The position numbers were made by a program, and so were the translations under genes. From assembly GCF_949628215.1 (NCBI RefSeq), contig NC_134276.1, positions 32,924,226 to 32,988,225 on the forward strand: a stretch of DNA of 64,000 bases, written 5' to 3'. Below are positions 52,801 to 63,394 of this stretch, in pieces. The stretch's first letter is position 1, and each line of letters opens with the position of its first letter. Under the pieces are notes generated by a model. It ran no database searches, was not told where the DNA came from, and saw only the letters and a list, made by a program, of their open reading frames with translations. This stretch comes from Phalacrocorax aristotelis (Eukaryota > Chordata > Aves > Suliformes > Phalacrocoracidae).

Positions 52801-55800
52801 GACTGCTTTCTTGTTAAGACCATATTTTAAAATTCCCAATACAATTTAGAGAGATTGACTTTAAATCTACACAGACTTGACCAAAACAATCTTTTATTTT
52901 AGTATACAAGTACCTTTATTTTGCAGGGAGAGACAGTTAAACCAAACTATGAAAAAAGTTTTCTATTAAAATATAGAAGAACATCTATGTTGTGGGCTGT
53001 ATCTGTGCAAGTTGTGAAAAAGAACAGATCTCAAATACTTTGCTTTGCTTCCATCACAGCTAAAAGGTCTCTCCAAGAAATATAAAAATGGTTCCCACAT
53101 TCATTCCTCCCATGCCTTCCACTTCTATCTTCCCCCCCCCCAATAAATAACCCTGTTGCTTGGGTCCTTCCTCAGCAGCACACAGCCAGCATGATTCCTG
53201 ACAGTTTCCTGGATGTCCAAAGGCTCTCTGAACAGATGAAGTGAATATAAATAAAACTCTGTTAAACACATTTTGCTGCTGTTGGCAACTTTGGTGCCTA
53301 TCTATGCACATTCAAAAAACCACCCCAGACTTGTCATGAATTAAGCTTTCACTTAAGGAATATTAGATTTCATGTATGGCAAAGAATGCTTTCCTCTCGT
53401 TGGACTTGGAGTCCTTGCTAATGCATGTTTCAAGATGGGCATTTCAGAATTCTTCTGATGTGTAACATAACATTTTTAAAGGTAACCTTCGCTCTTTACC
53501 TTGATGTGTGAGTACTTCGGGAATATTTACGAGTGCTCTGTTTGTGTCTAACACTCATAAACAGCAATATCCTTTCCAAAGGTGAAGGAAATCTGTTCAT
53601 ATTTTTTTTTTATCCTAGAATGATTTGAACAATTCTTAACAAGCTGCAGATTGCCACATGAGCTGCTCCTAATCATGAATACGTTGCTTTGACAAGTCTG
53701 GAAAGATGTAACCGAACAAAAGTTTTTATAAAACGAGTATGTCACACAGAGCTAATAAACAGTATGTCCATACATTGAAACAAACAGCCTGCATGGCTTT
53801 CAATTATTCATGACTAGACCATCAGCTGGCAATCTGCTCAACGCTAGGGGCAATGCAGCGGGGAGACAGTTAACAGCATTGTGTCTACACCCTGCACAGC
53901 TTACGCGCCTCAATGTGTCAATACAACTAGACTGCCAGGTGTATGGGGGTGGAAGACAGACAAGGCGCTTCCCACTCATCACACCTTTCCCACCTATTCA
54001 GGGAATCGGGCTGGGTACAAACCAGCTCAGCTCAATCTGCTTTCTCGCTGTGTGCTAGAAGCAGTTGTACAGTAAGCTATGACAAAAAAAACCCAAAAAA
54101 CAATCAAACAAAAAAAACCCCAAACCCTAGCAAGTGCCTTTTCCTGCTTTAATCTTTCAAACTCACAGCCACAGAGCAGACTCTTTCCCTCTGAGTGTAA
54201 ATGGAAGTTATCCAAAGTATTGGAAATAAACTGCTAAGTAGAAATAAAAGTTGGGTGCATATACAAAAGACTAAGATTATATGATGGGTGACCACCTGTA
54301 TTACTGCTCACCTCTCTGACCTTCAAACTACAAGTTGCCTCTTTTCTTCCTCTTCTCCTTTGCGCACTTTGACATAACATTTTACTACAGGAATATTCAC
54401 GTCAAAAAAAAAAAAAAAGAAAGCAAGAAGGCTACCTCTGCTGATATTAAAAGCTACAAGCATTTATTTACTTTATTTGAGATCACATTATTTTTAGTGA
54501 CTTCCTAAATTTTCTAATTAAATTAACACATTGTGCATATGAAATACAAGGAAAAAGAAAAAAATTCATTACTCTTGGGACCATCAGATCACCAAACGAG
54601 CCCACTAAGCACGATACCCACAATTACAGAAGAGTGTGTCATTTACAGCAAAGTGTAACCAAATATGTACGAAGAGATTACTTCCAAATAACCTCAGTTA
54701 CATAAATTCTTGTTTTCCTAACTGCTGCCAAGCATCACAAAAATTTATCCAAACTAAAAACAAATTCAACTTTGAAATTTCCTTCAAGAAACATACACAG
54801 CTTGACAACAAAGTGAGTCACTTTTCTAGAATTGAAAACTCATACCTGACAGGTAGGTATTGATTTATCTACCAGCTCCCTATTGCTCTGAGGAAGATAA
54901 TAGTGATCAAAGACTATCTTGTACCTTTCATCAAAAATCACCCACTTGGATGTACCAATTTCACTACAGATTATAGTTTCAAATTATAGATGGAAGTCCA
55001 CAGATTGATATATAGACTAGATGGCTGTGAGACATGGTTAAGTTCTGCATAGAAAAACCCATAAATAGGTTTTTTTGCTAAGTACGTTATAATTGTGTGC
55101 AATCAAATGGAAAGCTTCCTGACAGAGGCTATAAATCACACTTATTTGCTTAGCCCTGACAGCTTGCTTTCTAGAAAGCACTACACTGTTCAGATTAGTA
55201 TTCTACCTGGAGACACATAAACAATAAACCATGGTGCATTAGCAAACAACTATTTCAGTAATCTGCATCGCATTGCACCACACAAAAGCTAACCACCCTA
55301 TTCCCTCACAGCCCAGAATGGACTACAGAACTACGACTCCTTGTACCTGTAATTTGTTTTTTCCGCAGTGATCTGAGACCTATCATAAGAAATGGAAGGA
55401 ACTTGGCATTCAAAATATAATTCAGCCAACTGACATTTTTTCTTTTTCTCTCCAACCTTCCAACCAGGTAGAGGGGGGCCCACGTGTTCTGTTTCAAGGG
55501 AATGCTGTTCCCATTCTCAGAATGGGGAGGAAGCAATTTTAATGCTCTGAATCTGAAGTGCACAACTGAAGTGTTCTGTAATAGTGCCACAAAATATTTT
55601 ACCCAAAATAACTGCGTTTTAAGGGAAGGAGTCTGAACATAATCCCATTTTAATTACCTCTCTGGAGAATCATCCTGTTTTTTAAATCCAGGAGGAAGAG
55701 CAGGCCCAAAAAAGCCATCATCGTCATCATCTTCCTGAATTCTTTTTGGCTTTCTGCAAATACAGAGATTTCATGTAATAATTACCTTGACATGCATAAA

Positions 55801-58800
55801 AATTATCTACATTTTTAAAAGGAAAAAAAAAAAACCCCATAAAATTATTCCAGACAGTCTTATGTACTAAATATCCTGCTGTTACCAAGGAAACAGTGCA
55901 AAAGGATCCAAAATAATTTGAAGCAATTAAAATATTGGGAGCATAAGCTTCACTCCAAAAATGCTCTGACATTTAAAAAAACATTAAGAATGCTTTTGCT
56001 GTAGAAAAGAGTATAATAATGTTGAAATACCATTTTCTAGTCACAAAGTAATTTTAAATTCAGCACACTTCTTTCTCCATTTTTATACAGTCTGCATTTT
56101 GATTAGTATTTTTCTCAGTTCAATTCTAATGAACCGAAAAACTGTTTAATAAGACAACAAGAAAAGAAGCGAGCAATAATTACTCTAACACTCATTAAGA
56201 TGGCATAATGCCCTTCAAGTCCCTTGCACAAGGCCTAACACAAACACAGGCAAGTTCTTCATACAGCAATTGTGAGTAAACAACCTCACCAAATGCGAGT
56301 GTGTGCAAACTCCTGTTATTGGCTAAACAATTTGGGGTTTTTTTTCAGTAGCATTGACTTAACTAAATGCATAAATTCATGCCCATAAGTAGTTCTTATG
56401 ACCTCTCAGTGAGAGGTAGTATACCACAAACAGGGCAAAACTCAAGTACCAAATCCTTACATACATGGTAAGTGGTGTCTGTCCTTAGTATAAACAAACG
56501 AAACATTAAGGGTTTTATTACTTTAATTGCAGAACTGTGCAAACTGAAACATGCAAATACAGAGATCTGATTGCCCTAAATAACTTAATTCCACCACAGG
56601 GTGTTGAACAGGTCAGCTGAACATTCTGGACTGCAAAGAGCGTGCAGAACATGTCATCAAGCTTTACACAGGTACAGGGTTTACCTTTTTATTTATATAC
56701 TACTGTGCCTTTCTCAGAATTTATGCACTCACATTTCATTTGTAATACAATGTAAACATACAAATAACCTAAGAACATACTCACTTGGGTGCTGGATCTC
56801 CTTCTGTCTCCTCTTCCGAATCTCTGTTTACATCTCTATGTAGAGGAAGAGATTCCGAGTCATCACCACTGTCAGGACTTTCTGAGCTACAGCTGCTTTT
56901 ATAGTCTGGAGGCAGTGCTGGGCCTGCAACTGAACATCCAGAGTTATTTGGGATACTTGTTATTAAACATGTCAAAGGAGTATGATCTATCTTGGTATTC
57001 CCAAAACACATATCTACCTAGAATCAAGTCTATTAAATCATTGCTCTGTCTAGTATTTGGAAAAGGTATCTAAACAAACTTCTAGAAGTTACTTTTTCAG
57101 CACCATATTTCAATGAAGAACCCCCACCCCCAAATTAAATTAGTACATTATGAACCCATTACTATATTAATATCTTCTGGAACAGGACTAGAAAGCCCTG
57201 TTTTATCTAACAACTGATTTACAATGCATACGGTATAAAGTAGTATATTTAAAAGAAAATACCACCTCAATAAAGCATTTGAAGCTTACTAATGAAAAAT
57301 CACATCATTTGTACATACACAAAACGGGAGACCATAGATTAGTGGAATTTAATTGCCAGCCTGCTTTAGGAAGGGTTTAACAACTAAGGTTATTCCTGGT
57401 TCAGCTTGAACAGCAGGCACAGACTTAGGTACTCTGCTGAAAAAGGGATGATTTAGGCATTCAGAATCCTTGCTGTCAGAAGGCCGGGGCAGTGGATGGA
57501 GCTCTTATGCTCCAGTCAACCCTTCACCCCCTAGAGTAATGAGGAAGGGGGATATCCCAACAAAGGAAAAATTAAGACTCTAACACTGCTAATGGGCCTG
57601 AACTGTTTCTGGCACCATCCCCACCAGCAGGCATGGTTCTTTCTAGACTTATTTGGACATAGTACCATATACCCTGGGTCCAGGAGTAGGTTAGCCACTG
57701 ATCATAACAGCGAATGCCCCCCCAAACGAGATACTTAACACAGATACCCTCACAGGTGCAATCAACACAGAGCCCACCAGAGTAAGTGAAGACCAGCAAT
57801 GGTCCCAAGGTAAGAGCCCTTCCAGACCCAGGGCAGAATGTGCAGGGCCAGCACCAGTTTACACACACCGCATGAACAGTCATCTGATATAGTGGGGATT
57901 TGATCCTACTGATGATTTAGCATCCTGAAACACAGACACCATTCCTCCTTTTAATATTTCAAGCATTGAGTCCAAGACTGACAGGACAGAAAGATGTTTT
58001 GATGGTGAAAAGACATTGTTAGCTTTATGAATAGTAAAGGGTTAGATGAAAAGATGAGATGCAATAAACCCATGCAAATTAAGGGTACCAGGAAATTACA
58101 TTTCCAGTTAAAGAACTACGACTTTTTGATGGTGCAAAATAAAACCTGATACAGATTACAGTTCCATTGTTAGCTGACAAAGGCTAGGCAGAAACTGAGT
58201 CCTTCAAGTGAGCTTCATAAAGCTTTTAGTTAGTTATCTTTACCACAAGACACAGAACAAGGCCAGTCTACTAGTTACAAAGTATCCAGACAGATCTGCC
58301 ACTTATTTTGTTTTCTGTTTTAATGGGAAAGACTTTAACCGGGACATACAAATCCATTTCAGCACTAAGACGTTAACAAAACACAGCACCCCAGCCGATA
58401 AATGGAAAGTAAGCTCAAGATGAGAGGGAACCAACAGATGAATGATAAACAGGAATAAAGACTGCTGTCAAGAAGTCTCCCATCTTGGTATGAGAAACAC
58501 CACTGGATAAAAAGCACTCAAAAACCAGACAAAAATCCGCACAACAGCTTTCTCCAGCCACCTGCTGCTGTGATATCATGAAAGCAGAGTTTCATTTGCT
58601 CCAAATGCAGTCAGGTAAGAGAAAGGACTTGGAGCGAAAGGAGCAAACTGAGATGCAGTTTGATGAGTCTGATACTGCAGAGGAAGAGAGAAATTTGGAG
58701 CAGCTTTGTGAGCTGGAAAGAACTAGTAAAACCAAAATTATTTTAGGAAGGAGACTGGTCCCACTGGCACACTGTCCAACACCAGGGCTAACATATACAC

Positions 58801-61800
58801 TTTGTATCCCAATTCTTCCCCGTTATGCTGGCACAACTGCTTGTGTGGGCTGTGCAATTAAATAGATCAGGAACCTTAAGAGGCATAAAAATAACACTGC
58901 AAAACCCAGCACTCCCCTGAAAGAACTGCTTGTTCGTGGAACTGCAGCCTAAGCAGGTCAACCAGAAACAAGAGAGGCAGAGACTGATTCATGAAGGGAA
59001 AATGGCATTTAAAGCCTGGGGAAGGAAAAGTCATTGGACATGGTGAAAAAAGTAGAGGAGGAAGAGACCTGGGAGAACAGGGATTAAAAATTAATATTGT
59101 CATGGTACTGACTGAGACTAATAAACAGCAAGGCGAGGATAGAGCATTGGATCGGGGTGGGGTGAGGAGCGGCAGGGAAGAGTAGAGATGAAGGAATGAG
59201 AATTGCTAAGCATAGATTCTGGGAGCAAAGAAAGGAAAGGGTAAAGAGGGAGGCCAAGATCTAATGAGGAAGTTCCCTGAGAGCCACTGAAAAGTGGAAA
59301 GATATCAATCAAAGGAGGAACAGAGGAGAGTTCAGAGTGTCAGAAAACTAAAACCAATGAGGTGAGGAAGAGAAATGGATGTAGCAATGGTAGAGCAACT
59401 GGAAAGCAAGGAAGTAACCAGAACTCGGAACAACTCGGAGCAGGGCAGTGGGATAAAAAAACGTGAGGAGACAATTTTGGGGATGGAGAGGAGAGAAACA
59501 GACCAAGGATACATCTCAAGTCAGACAGAAGTGAATGTTTCACAGCTGCTGTAAGTAGCCATCCTACTACTGTTGCTCTGACTTGGCCTCTCCATTGAGC
59601 TTGCTCTGGGGACTATCCAGCTGAAAATGAAGTAAATTCAATTCAGAAGCCAAATGAAAACCTACTTTTTGTTTTGGATTTTGCTAGGTTAATTTCTGCT
59701 GTATTTAGTGATTCTAAGCAATCTACCATGCCATCGGACAGGCACTGGGAATCTCTCAAGGACAGAGAGGAGCAGAGCCTTTCACCTTCAGCAACAGTGG
59801 CAGATCAACTCAGACACACCACGTCAACGCATCTGTACTTCAACAAATGTGGCCTCAATGCTGCAATATCCAAAACCCCCATCTGCATCTTTGGCTATTT
59901 TTAGCCACTCCGCAGCATTTCTCTCCTGCTGGTATAAGGACAGCACAGAGGAAGAGACAAACGGGCCAAAAAGGAACTATGATTCTTCTAGCAGGAGCAC
60001 ATATAGGTAGCTTCAAAGAATCATCATGACTTGAAGAACTGGGAGGGAGATGAGCGTGTCCTGTGGGGTGGACAGTGACAAGCTGAAGAAGGAAAGGTAA
60101 TGGATTTACCACGAACGAGCTTTTGAGTCCGTCCAACTAGCATTTGCTCCCATCCTGGTCCTGATTCAGTGTCGCAGGGTCTGAGTAGCATCAGTTCCCT
60201 GACACCGACAGAGGTTGGTACCTCCTGGCAAAGCCCATTTTGTCTCTCCCTGTGCTGACCTACAGGCAGGGCTACAACTGGCACTTCACCTTAGTTACTC
60301 CCTTATCTTCTGAGGCAGGGATGCACAAGGAAATGCACAACTGAGCTTTTAACTCTGCTCATGTTTCACAATGCAAAACACCACATGTTAACATCAATGC
60401 GATTACACAAGTTACAATTACTATATCTTCAGTTTTCCTTATTCAAAAAAAAAAAAAAAAGAAAATTCTGCCCGTTCTGTCTCAAGACCCAGCAAGTGTT
60501 ACAGTGCAGAAGACACTTGTGGCAGCCCCACCACACGATTTTGTCACTCGGAACCTCCAGGTGCAGGGCTCCAGCTGGAGCTGTGCTTCTGTACAACAAA
60601 GTGCATTACGCCAAGTTGCTCTCTCTTCCTCCCCTGCACTGCAGTGGTATGCCTCACATGTTGAGCAGGTACACTTAGTGTTGGCCCAAGCTGTTTTAAG
60701 TCAGGAAACGTTTAGAAAAGTTATAAAAAACAATTTGATGGGTTTTTTGTTATGTTTTTTAAAGGGAAAAAAATTCCTTCATCCACTTCATACAGAAATC
60801 CGCAAGCAGGTCTACCAGAGTAACTGTACTACTATGGAGTTGGTGTACACTAGTACAAAAAAATGGACAAACTAGGCTGAGTAACCTAGACTAGGTACTG
60901 CCAAAACACTTGCTATCACAAACCATGGCCTAATGATAAGTTTAACTTATTCTGTTCAGTGGATTCATACATGGTATAGATATTTGCAACATGTATCAGT
61001 ATGTCAATAGAAAGAAAATGAATAAGCCATCAATGCAAATATGAATAGGAAAGGCTGCATCAAACAAGCCTGTAGTGAGAACTTCCAAAGCCAAGCTTCT
61101 GGCTGGAGCATGGTGTTGCTATGGTGTCAGCTAAAGCAGCAGCTTTGCTCTTGCTTCCTATTGCTCCCTCTTCTGGATTAAAAAATGAGAAGAGCAGGCA
61201 AGCACAGCAAACCTTTCCCACCGAAGCTGCTTTGTTTGGAATAACTGAATGATCACCAAAACACTGCCAGAAACTGAATAAGTATCCTAGTGACCTGAAC
61301 CTGGATTAAAGACAGACAGCATTAACACTCCAACTGCTACTTCCAGGCATATTGATACAGAACACATAGGAGTTTAAGTGGGGGAAATAGCTCCATGGCA
61401 GGAGAGCCAGCCTGGCAGCCTGCTGGTCTCAGAGAGGTCCCACTTCTGATGTGACCACACTCAACACTGGAGATGCTGGCAGGTGAGGCACCACAGCCTC
61501 ACTGGCCACAGGTCAATTCTGCATCCCAGGGAAAGCTGACTGAAAAACAACAGTGTCATGATGTGTTTTGGTTTGACAAAGGAAAGTATGCTGTGAGGAC
61601 CTAAACACCACTTTTTTTTTCGGCCCACTAACTTCATAGAATCATAGAATCATTAAGGTTGGAAAGGACCTCTAGGATCATCATGTCCAACCATCAAGCC
61701 AACACCACCAGGCCCCCTAAACCATGCCCTGAAGCGCCACGTCTACACATCTTTTAAATACCTCCAGGAATGGAGACTCAACCACCTCTGGGCAGCCTGT

Positions 61801-62768
61801 TCCAATGCCTGACCACTCTTTCAGTAAGGAATTTTTCCTAATATCCAATCTAAACCTCCCCTGAAGCAGCTTGGGAAAAGAGACCAACACCCACCTCACC
61901 ACAACCTGCTTTCAGGTAGTTGTAGAGAGCGATAAGGTCTCCCCTCAGCCTCCTCTTCTCCAGACTAAACAACCCCAGCTCCCTCAGCTGATCCTGATAA
62001 GACTTGTTCTCCAGACCTTTCACCAGTTTTGTTGCCCTTCTTTGGACACACTCCAGCACCTCAATGTCCTTCTTGTATTGAGGGGCCCAAAACCGAACAC
62101 AGCAGCATTTGAGGGGCGGCCTCACCAGTGCCGAGTGCAGGGGCACGGTCACCGCCCTGACAATCCTTTCGCGCTCGGAGCTACTGAAGAGCACGGGCCT
62201 GAAAGCACGTATTGGACTTAAGCAGGAAAGTAATAAACAGAGTAATGCAGTACTTTTTTTCAAACAGGTTTCTAAACCGTTTCGCACCTGTAGCACCCCA
62301 CCTCGTGAGATTATTTTTTCCTGAAAAAGCCACTATAAACACCCCCTACCCCAGACCAGCCTCACGGCTCCGTCCCACCTCGGAGCCGCCTCACTCCGAC
62401 CCCAGGAGCGGCCCCACGCCCCCTTCGGCCCCCCAACCCACCCGGACCCACCGAGGGGCCCTGAGGGGCGGCGAAACACGGGAGACACCCCTCCCCTCTC
62501 CCCCCGCCCCCCCCCGGGGGGCTGCCACGCGCGTGTAGCCGTGTTGCACGGTAGGATGGGGGAGGCGGCCTCCCCTGGCAGGGAGGGGGGAGCCCTCCCC
62601 GAGTCCCCTTCCGAGCGAGCCCCCGGGCGGGGGAAGAGGAGGCGGCCGGGGCGGAGCGGGGGTGAGCGGCCGCGGCGCCTCACCCTGGCCGAAGTCCTCA
62701 TCCGGGTCCGCCTCGGCGCGGCGCTGGAAGCCGGGCGGCAGCGCCGGGCCGATCAGCTCGCGGGCCAT
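43660..62768 (-). CDS. GPALPP1: GPALPP motifs-containing protein 1, complete coding region (8 exons)
   Basis: Nuclear protein of unclear biochemical role, named for its repeated GPALPP motif; the C-terminal half is the DUF3752 domain. Minus-strand coding exons: 62684-62768, 56785-56929, 55658-55753, 51515-51623, 47053-47187, 46655-46819, 46141-46239 and 43660-43878. All introns are GT-AG, phases fit throughout, and the sum is 1053 bases, about 350 residues (human about 340). Motifs in order: IGPALPPGF (residue 6), AGPALPPDY (about 31), an acidic [16 protein letters not shown] (about 85), [11 protein letters not shown] (about 113), IGPMPAKGP (about 157). The C-terminus has the conserved [29 protein letters not shown] and a basic tail ending KGNMFL. 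The start ATG has G at -3 and +4. The gene shares a bidirectional promoter with NUFIP1, and GTF2F2 follows on the same strand, as in mammals. No frameshift or stop is seen. Confidence 0.96.
43879..46140 (-). other. GPALPP1: GPALPP1 intron 7
   Basis: A GT-AG intron of 2262 bp. I recognise no repeat family or RNA gene in it; a low-complexity A-rich patch lies near 45040-45080. Confidence 0.85.
46141..46239 (-). CDS. GPALPP1: GPALPP1 coding exon 7
   Basis: Ninety-nine bases, 33 codons, phase 0 at both ends, between CTCATCAG and GTAAGTG. It encodes a charged helix [15 protein letters not shown], then [16 protein letters not shown]. Confidence 0.94.
46240..46654 (-). other. GPALPP1: GPALPP1 intron 6
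   Basis: A GT-AG intron of 415 bp, AT-rich, with nothing recognisable. Confidence 0.88.
46655..46819 (-). CDS. GPALPP1: GPALPP1 coding exon 6
   Basis: One hundred and sixty-five bases, 55 codons, phase 0 at both ends, between TGTAAAG and GTGAGC. It carries the best-conserved part of the protein: [26 protein letters not shown] and [15 protein letters not shown]. Confidence 0.96.
47053..47187 (-). CDS. GPALPP1: GPALPP1 coding exon 5
   Basis: One hundred and thirty-five bases, 45 codons, phase 0 at both ends, after a TTTTGGAAG acceptor. It encodes [20 protein letters not shown] and the helical [14 protein letters not shown], ending DC. This is the last, degenerate GPALPP-like motif. Confidence 0.94.
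48070..48646 (+). mobile_element. CR1 LINE 3' fragment
   Basis: Plus-oriented CR1 carrying about 580 bp of the ORF2 C-terminus and 3' UTR, from gggcaagggaggttatcctc through ttgttcagcctggagaagag to the end tggacaagatgatctccatg and cctgccattctttgattctg. The translated phrases [20 protein letters not shown] and [14 protein letters not shown] are visible but interrupted by frameshifts. It is antisense to GPALPP1. Confidence 0.95.
50301..50515 (-). mobile_element. CR1 LINE 3' fragment, short
   Basis: Two hundred and fifteen bases, from acagaatcatagaatcatta to ttactgatatccaat on the plus strand: a strongly 5'-truncated CR1 in the same orientation as GPALPP1. Its wording (gccacgtctacatg, gaacacctccagggatgg) puts it in the same subfamily as 19181-19705. 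Confidence 0.94.
51515..51623 (-). CDS. GPALPP1: GPALPP1 coding exon 4
   Basis: One hundred and nine bases between CTCTCAAG and GTTTGTG. It encodes [18 protein letters not shown], then a Ser-rich stretch ending SSEFHTQ in phase 0. The donor GTTTGT is weaker than its neighbours. Confidence 0.92.
51624..55657 (-). other. GPALPP1: GPALPP1 intron 3
   Basis: A GT-AG intron of 4034 bp. It has A-rich simple sequence near 54080-54120 and 54405-54425, and no recognisable transposon or RNA gene. Confidence 0.85.
55658..55753 (-). CDS. GPALPP1: GPALPP1 coding exon 3
   Basis: Ninety-six bases between TTTGCAG and GTAATT. It encodes [17 protein letters not shown] then [15 protein letters not shown]. The basic-acidic switch before [10 protein letters not shown] matches the human protein. 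Confidence 0.94.
55754..56784 (-). other. GPALPP1: GPALPP1 intron 2
   Basis: A GT-AG intron of 1031 bp, AT-rich, with nothing recognisable. Confidence 0.88.
56785..56929 (-). CDS. GPALPP1: GPALPP1 coding exon 2
   Basis: From acceptor TTCAG (AG at 56931-56930) to a CCCAA/GTGAGT donor, 145 bases. It encodes [17 protein letters not shown] followed by a Ser/Asp/Glu-rich stretch to EGDPAP. A second AG lies 6 bases on (56925-56924); using it would drop Val-Ala. The human protein has VAGPALPP here, so I chose the upstream site. Confidence 0.88.
56924..56932 (-). promoter_or_regulatory. GPALPP1: Tandem splice acceptor of GPALPP1 exon 2
   Basis: On the minus strand CAGTTGCAG offers two AG acceptors six bases apart. 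Use of the first gives Gln-Val-Ala-Gly-Pro-Ala; use of the second gives Gln-Gly-Pro-Ala. Both keep the frame. Confidence 0.6.
58580..59540. repeat. Purine-biased stretch
   Basis: For nearly 1 kb the plus strand is markedly richer in A and G, with words such as gaggaagagac, ggagaggagagaaac and gcagggaagagtagagatg. It is not a perfect tandem repeat. The plus-strand open frame at 58578-58865 looks like a by-product of this composition. Confidence 0.5.
61632..62170 (-). mobile_element. CR1 LINE 3' fragment beside the CpG island
   Basis: On the plus strand it begins ttcatagaatcatagaatca and runs to ggcctcaccagtgccgagtg and gcagggg. Minus-strand ORF2 phrases [18 protein letters not shown] and [18 protein letters not shown] are legible, with a frame break near 61870. 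It ends about 500 bp from GPALPP1 exon 1. Confidence 0.95.
62684..62768 (-). CDS. GPALPP1: GPALPP1 coding exon 1
   Basis: Eighty-five bases, 28 codons plus G (phase 1), from a strong-context ATG to a CCAGG/GTGAGG donor. It encodes [17 protein letters not shown] and an acidic stretch ending DEDFGQ. Lies in the CpG island. Confidence 0.95.
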
Positions 62769-63054
62769 AGCCGGGTGCGGCGGGGGGAGCGCGCCGCAGC
62801 GCGCATGCGCCGCAGCGCCCCACCCTCTGCCCCGCCCTCTCCCCCGCCCCATTCCGCTTCCCCGCCCCGCCGCTGGATGACGCAATCACCCGCGCTACGC
62901 AGGAGGGTTTAACCCCAGGGCGAGCGGCTGAGCCCGGGAAGTGACGTGTTTTGTGGCGGCCGCCGGTGCGGCCCCACGTGGTGGCGGCGGGAGCGGTTCG
63001 CTGTGCCGAGCGGAGCCGGGGCCGCAGCCGGGCACCGCCCCCCTCCGGGCTGAC

Positions 63055-63394
63055 ATGAATCCCTTCGCCTGGTACCCGCCGCCCCCGCCGGGGCTCCCGC
63101 CGCCGTTTTTCTGTCCGCCACCCCCCTGGGGGACCGGCTTCTGGGCTGCCCCCGGGCCCTGCCCGCCGCCCGCCCCCTACTCTTCTGCTGACGGACACCC
63201 GCCGCCCGACGGCTACCCGCCGCCCGCCGAGGGCTACCCCCAGGCCGATGGCTACCTGCAGCCCGACGGCTACCCGCTACCCGTTGAGGGCTACCCGCCG
63301 CCCGCCGAGAGCTACCCGGCCCCCGATGGCTATGTGCCATCCGCCGCCTGGTACCCGCAGACCTACGGAGAGCAACCGCAGGGCCCGCACGCCG
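63055..63394 (+). CDS. NUFIP1: NUFIP1 coding exon 1
   Basis: Three hundred and forty bases from the ATG to a GCCG/GTGAGG donor. Proline-rich; residues about 45-97 form an imprecise repeat of DGYPPPAEGYP-like units. Confidence 0.78.

Larger units (their letters stand above)
56930..62683 (-). other. GPALPP1: GPALPP1 intron 1
   Basis: A GT-AG intron of 5754 bp. It includes a purine-rich block (about 58580-59540), a CR1 copy (61632-62170) and, at its 5' end, the edge of the CpG island with a C9/G6 run near 62505-62520. Confidence 0.85.

Noticed and set aside
61850-62296. 148-codon minus-strand open frame
   Set aside because: CR1 ORF2 C-terminus again; only the N-terminal tail is flanking DNA.
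62391-62885. 164-codon minus-strand open frame
   Set aside because: It includes GPALPP1 exon 1 but reads through a good GTGAGG donor into the intron; only 62684-62768 is coding.
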